In this document: positions 1-8,800 of the stretch, piece by piece
Numbering within the stretch: position 1 is the first letter of the stretch
How the letters are laid out: each line of letters begins with the position of its first letter
Assembly (NCBI RefSeq): GCF_000745235.1
Contig: NZ_JQNL01000001.1
Span: 558,001 to 622,000 of the forward strand
From: Luteibacter mycovicinus
Lineage (GTDB): Bacteria; Pseudomonadota; Gammaproteobacteria; Xanthomonadales; Rhodanobacteraceae
Length of the DNA stretch: 64,000 nucleotides
Reading direction: 5' to 3'
The notes under the pieces: model-generated
Seen by the model: only the letters and a program-made list of their open reading frames with translations
The model's database searches: none
What the model was told of the DNA's origin: nothing
Position numbers and translations under genes: made by a program

Positions 1-294
1 GTATTGAGAAAAACCTCAAACGTCGTCGATCATGACGTTTAATGGTTAAAAACACCGACAAGGCGTCGGACGGGGCGCAAGGTATCGAGCCCTCGTTTCA
101 CTTCCGTGACAGCCCGCGATTTCGTGACGCGGCAGTAAGTTTTTGCAATGCAACGCTTTCGTCATGACAGCGTCACAGGGGATAATTTGCGGGTTCGGGC
201 CCCGCCAGGGGATTTGGCACCGTACGAACGGTTCGTACGTTGGCGAGGCTCGTTTTCCCACCCAAGTACCCCCACCCAGGCGGAAACCAACACC
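1..294. other. Intergenic region at the left window edge
   Basis: No convincing gene is seen here. The stretch leads into the TonB-dependent receptor at 295 and should hold its promoter and 5' leader. The only clear structure is the palindrome at 221-239. The gene to the left lies outside the window. Confidence 0.6.
221..239. promoter_or_regulatory. Perfect palindrome, probable operator
   Basis: CGTACGAAC and GTTCGTACG form perfect 9-bp arms around one central G, 55 bp upstream of the receptor start codon. Size and symmetry suit a dimeric repressor such as a TetR or LacI family protein. No regulator gene lies beside it in the window, so the binding protein is unknown. The regulatory role is inferred from position and symmetry only. 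Confidence 0.5.
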
Positions 295-2562
295 ATGTCC
301 CATGCCAGCACGCGCCGCATGCCGCGTCGCCTCGCCATTGCCCTGAGCATCGCCACCGTCCTTGCGGCCGGTTCGAGCTTCGCCCAGGACGCCACGCCCA
401 CCAGCCAGGCCCCCGGCAAAACCAAGTCGGCCACACTCGAGACGATCAACGTCACCGCCGAAAAGCGCACCGAAGACCTGCAGAAGGTGCCCATCTCGAT
501 GACGGTGGTCACGGCCGAAAAACTCGAGTCGTTCGGCCAGGCCGGTGACGGCGTGCTGCAGCTCGCTTCGCGCGCGCCGAGCGTCTATGCCGAGACTTCT
601 TACGGTCGCGAGTTCCCGCGCTTCTATATTCGCGGTCTGGGCAACAGCGACTTCGACCTCAACGCGTCGCAGCCGGTGTCGATGGTTTACGACGACATCG
701 TCCAGGAAAACCCGATTCTCAAGGGTTTCCCGCTGTTCGATCTGGAGCAGGTCGAAGTACTGCGCGGCCCGCAGGGCACCCTGTTCGGCCGTAACTCGCC
801 GGCTGGCGTGATCAAGTTCGAGTCGCGCAAGCCGACGCAGGAAACCGAAGGCTACGCCCGCGTGTCTTATGGCTCCTACGGCACGGCCAATGCCGAAGCC
901 GCTCTCGGCGGCAAGCTCAGCTCCAGCTGGTCGGGCCGCGTCTCCGCACTCGCGCAGCACCGGGACGGCTGGATCGACAACGACTACAAGGGCAAGAAGG
1001 ACGACCTCGGCGGTTACAACGATCGCGCGGTCCGCCTGCAGGCGCTTTACAAGGCAACGGAAGATTTCGACGCCCTGATCAACGTCCACGCCCGCTGGCT
1101 CGACGGCAGCGCGATGGTCAACCGCGCCAACGCGATTACCCCCGGCGGCGATCAGTTCGTGCCCGGCTTCGATCGCGACTCCGTCTCGCAGGACGGCAAC
1201 AACAAGCAGCACCTGTTCACCTGGGGCAGCAACCTGCACCTGAACTGGCACTTCGGCGACCTGAACTTCGCGTCGATCACGGGCCTCGAGCGCGCGACCA
1301 CGTACAGCCTCGGCGACGTCGACGGCGGCTACGACGCCTCCGAAACCCCGGCCCGGAGCAGCTTCACGAACCGCACCACGCCGTTCTTCTCGGAAACGGC
1401 CGACGCCCTGCCGAAGGACCGCCAGATCACTCAGGAATTCCGCCTGTCGAACGACGCGTCGGATCGCCTGAAGTGGCAGGTCGGCACGTACTACTTCGAC
1501 GAAGACATCGCGATCAGCAACTTCTCGTACGACACGCTCAATAACCACGTGCTCAACGGCTGGGTGGATCAGAGCCAGCGCACGAAGGCCTGGGCGGTGT
1601 TCGGCTCGGCGGACTTCAACTTCACCGATACGTTCGACGTACGCGCCGGTGCGCGCTGGTCGCACGACAAGCGTGAGTTCAAGGCGGAGCGCTTCCTCGG
1701 CTTCACGGGCCCGGTGGGTCCGCTGACCTCCGATCCCACCGATGCGCGCTGGAGCGGCGACCTGACCGGAACGTGGCAGCTGTCGAAGAACGCCAACGTT
1801 TATGCTCGCGTGGCCAACGGTTTCCGTGCGCCCAGCGTGCAGGGCCGGATCAACTTCGCCAACAGCATCTCGACGGCCAAGCCGGAGACGATCACCTCGT
1901 ACGAAGTGGGCTTCAAGTCGACCACGGACGACCAGAAGCTGCGCTTCAACGCGGACGTCTACAAGTACAACATGCACAACCAGCAGCTGACGGCCGTCGG
2001 CGGCGCGACCAACGTCACGCAGCTGATCAATGCGAAAAAAACCGAAGGCTACGGTGCCGAGTTCGATCTCGAGGCTTACCTGACCCCGCAGTTCTACATG
2101 ACCGCCGGCGGCAGCTATAACCACACCGAACTGAAGGACCGCGATCTCGCCATCGCACCCTGCGGCGGCGGCTGCACCGTGCTCGACCCGCTCAACCTGT
2201 CGGGCAATGCGCTGATCAATGGCAACACGCTGCCCAATGCCCCGAAGTGGATCGGCACCTGGACCGCGCGCTACGGCATCCCGTACGGCGAGAGCGGCGA
2301 GTTCTTCGTCTACACCGACTGGAACTACCGCAGCGAAGTGAACTTCTTCCTGTACGACTCGGCGGAGTTCAAGAGCAAGCCGTTCCTGGAAGGCGGCATC
2401 CGTGTCGGTTACAACTGGGACTTCGGCAAGCGCGAAGTCGCGTTCTACGGCCGCAACATCACCAACAAGAAGGTGATCACCGGCGGCATCGACTTCAATA
2501 ACCGTACGGCGTTCGTCAACGACCCGCGGATTATCGGTGTGGAGTTCCGCGCGGAGCTGTAA
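295..2562 (+). CDS. TonB-dependent outer membrane receptor
   Basis: A 755-residue outer membrane receptor for TonB-driven uptake of an unidentified ligand. The start at 295 is chosen because it gives a clear signal peptide (MSHASTRRMPRRLAIALS, cleavage after SSFAQ); upstream in-frame ATGs give a poor N-terminus. Next come a TonB-box-like ETINVTAEKR and a plug domain with the motifs FYIRGLGNSDFD and LRGPQGTLFGRNSPAGVI, then a beta-barrel ending in the usual aromatic/charged C-terminus (GVEFRAEL). The sequence style is that of the large TBDR class of xanthomonads and sphingomonads, often linked to plant-derived or complex carbon ligands. No transport partner is adjacent. A strong terminator follows. 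Confidence 0.9.
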   Translation: MSHASTRRMPRRLAIALSIATVLAAGSSFAQDATPTSQAPGKTKSATLETINVTAEKRTEDLQKVPISMTVVTAEKLESFGQAGDGVLQLASRAPSVYAETSYGREFPRFYIRGLGNSDFDLNASQPVSMVYDDIVQENPILKGFPLFDLEQVEVLRGPQGTLFGRNSPAGVIKFESRKPTQETEGYARVSYGSYGTANAEAALGGKLSSSWSGRVSALAQHRDGWIDNDYKGKKDDLGGYNDRAVRLQALYKATEDFDALINVHARWLDGSAMVNRANAITPGGDQFVPGFDRDSVSQDGNNKQHLFTWGSNLHLNWHFGDLNFASITGLERATTYSLGDVDGGYDASETPARSSFTNRTTPFFSETADALPKDRQITQEFRLSNDASDRLKWQVGTYYFDEDIAISNFSYDTLNNHVLNGWVDQSQRTKAWAVFGSADFNFTDTFDVRAGARWSHDKREFKAERFLGFTGPVGPLTSDPTDARWSGDLTGTWQLSKNANVYARVANGFRAPSVQGRINFANSISTAKPETITSYEVGFKSTTDDQKLRFNADVYKYNMHNQQLTAVGGATNVTQLINAKKTEGYGAEFDLEAYLTPQFYMTAGGSYNHTELKDRDLAIAPCGGGCTVLDPLNLSGNALINGNTLPNAPKWIGTWTARYGIPYGESGEFFVYTDWNYRSEVNFFLYDSAEFKSKPFLEGGIRVGYNWDFGKREVAFYGRNITNKKVITGGIDFNNRTAFVNDPRIIGVEFRAEL

Positions 2563-2587
2563 GGCTTCGGGCGGCATCGTTCGGCTG

Positions 2588-2617
2588 ACGGCCGGCTCTT
2601 TTGGAGCCGGCCGTTTT
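2588..2617 (+). terminator. Rho-independent terminator of the TonB-dependent receptor
   Basis: An 11-bp perfect stem (ACGGCCGGCTC paired with GAGCCGGCCGT) with a 5-nt loop is followed by TTTT, 25 bp after the receptor stop codon. Confidence 0.85.
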
Positions 2618-2765
2618 CGTATGGGAACCGCGGGCAGGGCTCCCGCTAAACCTTTTGGGAAAACCCCGCATCAGAAGGGGTGCCTGCCGACGCACCGCAC
2701 CAGCACAGCGCGGCACGGCCATTCGGCCTAGGCCATAAGTCATATGGAAATTAACGAAATTTCCG

Positions 2766-2793
2766 TTGACGACTGAAAATCTGGTGTTATAGT
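2766..2793 (+). promoter_or_regulatory. Sigma70-type promoter of the GntR/ABC operon
   Basis: TTGACG (2766-2771), a 16-bp spacer and TATAGT (2788-2793) form a good promoter about 45 bp upstream of the first small ORF. The -10 hexamer lies inside the GGTG-N16-CACC palindrome, so a bound repressor would block RNA polymerase. Confidence 0.65.
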
Positions 2794-2806
2794 TCACTAC
2801 AACACC
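2783..2806. promoter_or_regulatory. GGTG-N16-CACC palindromic operator of the YtrA-type GntR regulator
   Basis: The 24-bp site reads GGTGTTATAGTT then CACTACAACACC. Twenty of its 24 positions agree with its own reverse complement, and it fits GGTG-N16-CACC exactly. From memory, this consensus has been reported for a YtrA-family GntR regulator in Xanthomonas citri. It overlaps the -10 element of an operon that itself encodes a YtrA-type GntR protein, so autorepression is the natural reading. Confidence 0.7.
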
Positions 2807-2837
2807 GGTCACCCACAGCACCACAGGAGCATACGTC

Positions 2838-3020
2838 ATGAAATCCCCGAACTACATCGCCCTCGCCGCTTCCGTCGCCATCGCCGTCGCCAGCCTGGCC
2901 GTTTTCAGCAGCACGTCGACGACCGCCGCGCCGCTGGCTGTGATCAACGGCACCAAGGTCACGAACATGGCCCCCGTCGTCGTTTACGCCGACACCGGCG
3001 CCACCGTCGCCGCCCTCTAA
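2838..3020 (+). CDS. Small exported or membrane-anchored protein, first of a paralogous pair
   Basis: A 60-residue protein with an AGGAG ribosome binding site. It starts MKSPNYIALAASVAIAVASL, a short N-terminus followed by a hydrophobic helix that could be a signal peptide or anchor. The remaining ~30 residues are small and neutral and contain VINGTKV. It resembles the next ORF over the first ~45 residues (MK-PN-IAL-ASV-IA, then NG-x-x-V), which argues for tandem duplication. It is the first gene downstream of the operator promoter, ahead of the GntR and ABC genes. I do not recognise a named family. A role as sensor, substrate or accessory of the exporter is only a guess. Confidence 0.65.
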   Translation: MKSPNYIALAASVAIAVASLAVFSSTSTTAAPLAVINGTKVTNMAPVVVYADTGATVAAL

Positions 3021-3069
3021 CCTCAACACCTGCACGGCAAAGCCCGCAGCACGTCATCGGAGTCGTCCC

Positions 3070-3405
3070 ATGAAAGCGCCGAATCTCATCGCACTGACCG
3101 CCTCTGTACTCATCGCCGGAACCAGCGTGTTCGCCCTGCGCTCCTTCGATGACCGTGCTGCCGCCATGATTGCCGCACCCCATTTCGTCAACGGCGTCCG
3201 CGTCGTCGACCTGCCCGCCCTGGAAGTCCGCCCCACCGCCGCCGATGTGCGCGAAGCGGCTCTGGGTAGCGATGCCAGCCTCGATTCGGCCGCCGCCGCG
3301 CTCAAGCGCAGCGCGGAGGATCGCGCCGCCGCCCTTATCGGCGCACAGCTGGCCATGCCCTACTATTCGTTTGGAAATGCACTGCGCCGCACGGCGAAGG
3401 ATTGA
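3070..3405 (+). CDS. Small exported protein, second of a paralogous pair
   Basis: A 111-residue protein whose N-terminus (MKAPNLIALTASVLIAGTSV) parallels the preceding gene and again looks like a signal peptide or anchor. The shared FVNGVRVVDLP segment follows, then a longer Ala-rich, probably helical tail with many charged residues (about 60-111) that the first paralog lacks. A GGAG site precedes the ATG. It ends 5 bp before the GntR start, so the genes are co-transcribed. The function is unknown. Position suggests it works with the GntR-controlled ABC transporter, perhaps in envelope stress sensing. Confidence 0.7.
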   Translation: MKAPNLIALTASVLIAGTSVFALRSFDDRAAAMIAAPHFVNGVRVVDLPALEVRPTAADVREAALGSDASLDSAAAALKRSAEDRAAALIGAQLAMPYYSFGNALRRTAKD

Positions 3406-3410
3406 ACTAC

Positions 3411-3785
3411 ATGTCCATCACCTGGAACGACAGCGTCCCGATCTACCGCCAGCTGCGCGAACGCGTGGTGGCGATGATTCTGGACGGCGCCTTGAGTGAG
3501 GGCGACCCGCTGCCGTCGGTACGCCAGGTCGCGGGGGATTTTCAGATCAACCCGCTGACCGTTTCGAAGGCGTATCAGGAGCTGGTCGACGAACAACTGG
3601 TTGAGAAACGGAGGGGTCTTGGCATGTTCGTGATTGACGGAGCGCGCGACGCGCTGCTTAAAAGTGAGAGAGAGCGCTTCCTGCGCGAAGAGTGGCCGGC
3701 GCTGTTCGCCCGCCTCCAGCGCATGGGCCTCGACCTGAAAACCCTGATGCGTGAAGCCCATGGCTCCACAGAGGATCCGTCATGA
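3411..3785 (+). CDS. GntR family transcriptional regulator, YtrA subfamily
   Basis: A 124-residue regulator with an N-terminal winged helix-turn-helix (PIYRQLRERVVAMILDGAL, then LPSVRQVAGDFQINPLTVSKAYQ) and a short C-terminal helical dimerisation region. It lacks the large ligand-binding domain of FadR/HutC types, which defines the YtrA subfamily. YtrA proteins normally repress their own operon with an adjacent ABC transporter and respond to cell-envelope antibiotics. The ATG at 3411 is preferred over the in-frame TTG at 3402, which overlaps the upstream stop. Its stop overlaps the ATPase start (ATGA), so the genes are translationally coupled. The likely operator is at 2783-2806. Confidence 0.9.
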   Translation: MSITWNDSVPIYRQLRERVVAMILDGALSEGDPLPSVRQVAGDFQINPLTVSKAYQELVDEQLVEKRRGLGMFVIDGARDALLKSERERFLREEWPALFARLQRMGLDLKTLMREAHGSTEDPS

Positions 3786-4639
3786 CCGCGGTCGTTACCG
3801 CCACCGGCCTGACCAAGCGCTTCAAGTCGTCCCTTGCGCTGGATGGCGCCTCCTTCCAGATCGGTTCGGGCCGCATCGTCGGCCTGATCGGCCCGAACGG
3901 CGCCGGCAAGACCACAGCTCTCAAGGCGATCCTTGGCCTGACCACCTTCGACGGCGAGCTCAACGTGCTCGGCCTCGACCCCCGCAAGGATCGCGGCAAG
4001 CTGATGGAACAGGTCTGCTTCATCGCTGACGTCGCGGTGCTGCCGCGCTGGCTCAAGGTGGGTGACGCGGTGGACTTCGTCGCCAATACGCACCCCCGGT
4101 TCGACCGCAAGAAGTGCGACGCCTTCCTGGCCCGCACCAAACTGCAGCCGGGGCAGAAGGTGAAGCAGCTGTCCAAGGGCATGATCGTCCAGCTGCACCT
4201 CGCACTGGTGATGTCGATCGACGCGAAGCTGCTGGTCCTGGACGAGCCGACACTGGGCCTGGACATCCTCTATCGCAAGCAGTTCTACCAGAGCCTTCTG
4301 GAAGACTACTTCGACGAAGAGAAAACCATCCTGGTGACGACCCACCAGGTCGAGGAAATCGAACACATCCTCACCGACCTGATGTTCATCCGCGACGGCA
4401 AGATCGTGCTCGATACGGACATGGACAGCCTGGGCGAGCGCTTCGCTGAAGTTCTGGTCGGCGCCGAACACGCTCCCGCCGCACGCGCCCTGCAACCCCT
4501 GGATGAACGCCAGGTGTTCGGCAAGAGCATCTTCCTCTTCGACAACGTCAACCGGCTGAAGCTGGAAGAGCTGGGCGAGGTACGACGTCCGTCGATCGGC
4601 GACCTCTTCGTCGCCACCATGAAGGGCACTTACGCATGA
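3782..4639 (+). CDS. ABC transporter ATP-binding protein, YtrB-like
   Basis: A 285-residue nucleotide-binding subunit. Walker A is GLIGPNGAGKTTALKAI (about 34-50), the signature is the degenerate LSKGM instead of LSGGQ, Walker B is LLVLDEPTLGLD, and the switch histidine lies in TTHQVEEIEHI. LSKGM is common in YtrB/YxlF-like exporters. The C-terminal ~60 residues follow the NBD and may contact the permease. It overlaps gntR and the permease gene by 4 bp each. The transported substrate cannot be read from sequence; export of lipids or envelope-active compounds is typical of the class. Confidence 0.92.
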   Translation: MTAVVTATGLTKRFKSSLALDGASFQIGSGRIVGLIGPNGAGKTTALKAILGLTTFDGELNVLGLDPRKDRGKLMEQVCFIADVAVLPRWLKVGDAVDFVANTHPRFDRKKCDAFLARTKLQPGQKVKQLSKGMIVQLHLALVMSIDAKLLVLDEPTLGLDILYRKQFYQSLLEDYFDEEKTILVTTHQVEEIEHILTDLMFIRDGKIVLDTDMDSLGERFAEVLVGAEHAPAARALQPLDERQVFGKSIFLFDNVNRLKLEELGEVRRPSIGDLFVATMKGTYA

Positions 4640-5598
4640 AAACCTTCTACTGGATGGTCAAGCGCGAATTCTGGGAGCACAAGGGCGGGTTTTTCTGGGC
4701 CCCGGTGATCACCGGCATCGTTTTCCTCGTGCTCAACACCATGGGCATCGCCGTGGGCGAAGTGTTCGGCCGCAGCAGCAAGTGGGGCGGCTTCAAGTTC
4801 GACCAGATGCACTTCCAGGGCGGCATGGACGCCGAGCAGCTACGCAATGCGGGTGCGGCCGTCGACATCATGTTGTACGCCGTGGCTGGCATCGTGCTCG
4901 CGGTCACCGCCATCGTGATTTTCTTCTACTGCCTTGGCGCGCTGTACGACGACCGACGCGACCGCAGCATCCTGTTCTGGAAGTCGCTGCCGCTGTCCGA
5001 TACGTCCACCGTGCTGTCGAAGGTGGCGAGTGCCGCGCTGGTCGCCCCCGTCATTTCCATCGTGGTCGGCGTGGTCGTGGGTCTTTGCCTGGCGATGGTG
5101 CTGGCGGTGGTCGGGTCCCTGCATGGCCTGGGCATCTGGCGCCTGCTGATGGAGGCTCACCCGATTCAGGTCGTGCTGAAGCTGGTGCTGCTGATCCCGC
5201 TGTATGCGATCTGGGCGCTGCCCACCATCGGCTGGCTGCTGCTCTGCTCCGCCTGGGCTCGTGGCAAGCCGTTCCTCTGGGCGATCGCCCTGCCCCTCGG
5301 TGCCGGCGTGATCGTCAGCTGGTTCGGCCTGATGGGCCTGGCGGGTCTGGAAAGTGGCTGGTTCTGGAAGAATATCGTGGGCCGCCTGCTGGGCAGCCTG
5401 GCTCCCGGTGGATGGGTCGGCAATGCGTCCCCCATGATCGTCCCCGGTCACGACAATCCGGCCGACCTGCTCGAAAGCCTGGATCTGGCCTACCACTACA
5501 GCGCGCTGGCCAGCCCCTCGCTCTGGATCGGAGCCGCGGCGGGTGTGGCGATGATCGCCGGTGCCATCTGGTTCCGCCGATGGCGCGACGACAGCTGA
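4636..5598 (+). CDS. ABC transporter permease
   Basis: A 320-residue integral membrane protein with about six hydrophobic segments. Examples are VITGIVFLVLNTMGIAV, MLYAVAGIVLAVTAIVIFF, VISIVVGVVVGLCLAMVLAVV and VLLIPLYAIWALPTIGWLLL. A large extracytoplasmic stretch follows the first helix, as in ABC-2 type permeases. RRDRSILFWKSLPLSDTSTVLSK is the coupling region typical of these permeases. It is the last gene of the operator-controlled operon, coupled to the ATPase by ATGA, and is followed by a terminator. Confidence 0.9.
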   Translation: MKTFYWMVKREFWEHKGGFFWAPVITGIVFLVLNTMGIAVGEVFGRSSKWGGFKFDQMHFQGGMDAEQLRNAGAAVDIMLYAVAGIVLAVTAIVIFFYCLGALYDDRRDRSILFWKSLPLSDTSTVLSKVASAALVAPVISIVVGVVVGLCLAMVLAVVGSLHGLGIWRLLMEAHPIQVVLKLVLLIPLYAIWALPTIGWLLLCSAWARGKPFLWAIALPLGAGVIVSWFGLMGLAGLESGWFWKNIVGRLLGSLAPGGWVGNASPMIVPGHDNPADLLESLDLAYHYSALASPSLWIGAAAGVAMIAGAIWFRRWRDDS

Positions 5599-5614
5599 TC
5601 CATGCACCAGGCAG

Positions 5615-5640
5615 CGGCCCCTTCGGGGGCCGTTTGCTTT
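5615..5640 (+). terminator. Rho-independent terminator of the ABC operon
   Basis: CGGCCCC and GGGGCCG form a 7-bp stem with a tight TTCG loop, followed by TTTGCTTT, 17 bp after the permease stop. Confidence 0.75.
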
Positions 5641-5816
5641 CACGCGCCGCTGCTGACCGCCGCCGATGTGCGAGGCGCTTTCCGATTCGTGCGCCAGCGC
5701 ACGGGAATACGCTGGATGGCGGGTTGCGAGCCATCGGCACGGACGCTACAACAACGTAACGAAGCGCCCGGCGTGGGGACCGCCGCATCGTATCGACCCA
5801 GCCAAGGGATTCGGAT

Positions 5817-8800
5817 ATGACGGCAGTGGAAACTGAAAGCGAGGCGCTGGCCCGGCGGCGCTCCGAGGCCGGCGTGGCCAGCGGCGAGCCCGTCATCGGC
5901 CTCGCGTTGTCGGGCGGCGGCATTCGCAGCGCGACGTTCTGCCTGGGCCTGCTGCGCGCGCTGGCGCGGAACAAGGTGCTGCACCGGTTCGACTATCTGT
6001 CCACTGTCTCGGGCGGCGGCTACATCGGATCGGCACTGGGCCGATTGTTTCATGCCGGCGCCCATGGCGACGCCGCCTCAGTGGAAGCCGGCGTCGCCAA
6101 TGACCGGTCGTTGTTCCTGTGGTGGCTACGCAACAACGGTCGCTTTCTCGCACCAGCCGGTGCTCGCGACCTGCTGCAGGCGTTTTCAAGCCAGCTTCGC
6201 GGCTTTCTCGCCACTCAGGCGGAGGTCCTGGTGCTGATGATGCTGGTCGCCTGCGCGGTCACCCTTCCTCACCTCGCCTATTCGTGGTTCGTCCCCCTCA
6301 CACAAAACATACCCCTGGCCGTCAGCCTCTGGTGGTGGCTTTTACCCGTTCCGCTGGCTGGTGTGCTTACGGCTTGCTACGGGTACTGGTTCCTCGGGAA
6401 GGAAACGGGTAGCGGTATAGCGACCGCTCTGATCGCCGCCGGCGTCGGCATGTACCTCGGACACTGGGCCTACACGGCTCAGGGCGGAGCCACTCCGGCC
6501 TCGTTCGACCAGATTCTGCTGGGCACCGCGGCCTTCCTCCTGCTACCCGCGCCACTCGCATGGCTCTGCGCACGGGTCAGTGGCCTGCGAAGAAAGGAAG
6601 AAGCCAACCGCGTGCGTTACACGACGGCGCTGGCGATGTGCCTGAGGGCGCTTGCCGCGGTCTTCGCCCTCGGCGCATTCGACATGCTCAGCTGGTACCT
6701 GAAGGTCTGGCTCGTCGCGGCACTGAGCGGGAACGCGACGGGTCACGTCGCCGCCGGCGTCGGAATCACCACGCTGCTGATGAGCCTCGCGCGCTACCTC
6801 ATGCCCATGCTGCAAGACGGCGGTAAAGGCGGCATGGTGAAGATCTCGTGGGGTGTCGTGGCGAACGTGCTGGGTATCGCCCTGACGCTCGCCCTCACGC
6901 TGTTCTGGATGACGATTTTCCAGACGCTGATCTTTCCTGCGAAGGATGATCCACTCAGCATCCTCCTGCGCAATGCGTATGCGCGGTGGGCATGGGTGGC
7001 GATCGTCAGCGCCATCTACATCCTGCTCAACGGACGGGCCCTGCAACAGCTCAATCGATCGTCGCTGCACTACTTCTACCGTTCGCGCATCGCACGGGCG
7101 TATGTTTCCGTCGGCAATGTCGCGAGCGACGGGGCGCCCAGCCCGCGATTCCCGGCCAGCCCGCTCGTGGACAACACGCGCGAACTCACCGAAGAAGTGA
7201 CCAAGGTCACCCGGCTGCTGGATGGCGACGACCCTGGAATGACAAGCTACACGCCGCATCGCTTCGGCGGCCCCATTCATCTGGTCAACTGTTGCATCAA
7301 TCAGACGGTGGACGACCGCACGGGTACCTATAACGCGGATCGCAAAGGCGTCAGCCTGACCGTGAGCGCGCTCGGTGTGGAAACGGGAACCCACGGGCCC
7401 GTGGCCGGATCGGAGGCGCTTCTCGAGCACACCACACTGGCCGAATGGATCGCGATTTCGGGCGCGGCCGTGGGCTCGGGGATGGGATCGTTGACCCGGC
7501 CTGGCACGGCGGCGATGTCCTTTCTGAGCGGCCTCCGCCTCGGCTACTGGCAGGCCAACCTCACGGTCGGTTACGTACGCGGGCGAGTATGGTTCGCCAA
7601 ATACCGCGCGATGCTGGCCGAGATGTTCGCGCGCTTTCCCGGCCTGCGCAGCCGTGACTGGTATCTGTCCGACGGTGGCCAGTTCGACAACACCGGCGTC
7701 TACGCGCTGCTCAAACGACGCCTCTCGCTCATCGTGCTGGCCGACTGTGGCGCCGATCCCGATTTCCGCTTTGCGGATGTCGAGAATCTGGTGCGCAAGG
7801 CGCGCATCGACTACGACGCAACGATCGCGTTCGTGGATCCCGACCAGCTGGCGCCGGCGGCCGGCCCGCTCGCGGCGTTGTTCGGCTCGCCGAACACCCT
7901 CGAAGCCGCACCGGGCGACGCCCACCTGATGCTGGCCCGCATCACCTATGTCGATGGCACGCGTGGAACGCTGCTGGTGGTCAAACCACGCCTCCCCACC
8001 GACCTGCCGCTGGACGTCGCCGGCTACGCCGGCAGCGACAGCAGCTTCCCCCAGCAAAGTACGACCAACCTGTTCTACAGCGAAGCCCAGTGGGAGAGTT
8101 ATTGCGAACTCGGTGCGCTGCTTGGCGCGCCGGTCGATGCCGCCATGCTGCGCCACGCCGGCGACTGGGCATGGAGCACACCGGTCCTCGGCGCGAACTG
8201 CGCCACGCTCTCTCCGGCGGCGACGCCAATGACCCGTGGACAGCGACTGGCCACCACCGTCGGTACCGGCATCGGCGTGGGCGCCCTGCTGACCGCCCTG
8301 CTCGCCGGATGGCAGGCGTGGGACGCCCATTCGCAGCAACGCCTGTCCCTGCAAGCGGAAAGCGCGAATCTGGCTCGCCAGCTCAACAGCGATACCCGTC
8401 TGCTCATCGATTACCTGTCCACGCCCACCGTCAAGGGCGGCGAATTCGACAGCGAGATGGACGCGCAGGTAAACATGCTAACCGCGGTGATCGGTGGCCT
8501 GACCTTATCGGACGAACAGAAGCGCGTCTTTCAGGATGTGAGCGACCTGCTGCAGCCTATATGCCTCCGCACATCGGATGCCGGACTCTCGACCCAGTGC
8601 AGCCGCCAGGCGTTCGCCCTGAGCGCCGACGGGATGGCGTCGAAAGGCGACTGGGACCGGGCCATGGACGACTATCAGGCCTGGCGTGACGCAGAGCGAG
8701 ATGCGGTGTTGCAGGCCCGACGCGATGCCGACGTGCTCGCCCGCACGCCGCCGGCGACGCAAGCCTCAACGCCCGGGGCAGCCTCCGCACAACCGACGAG

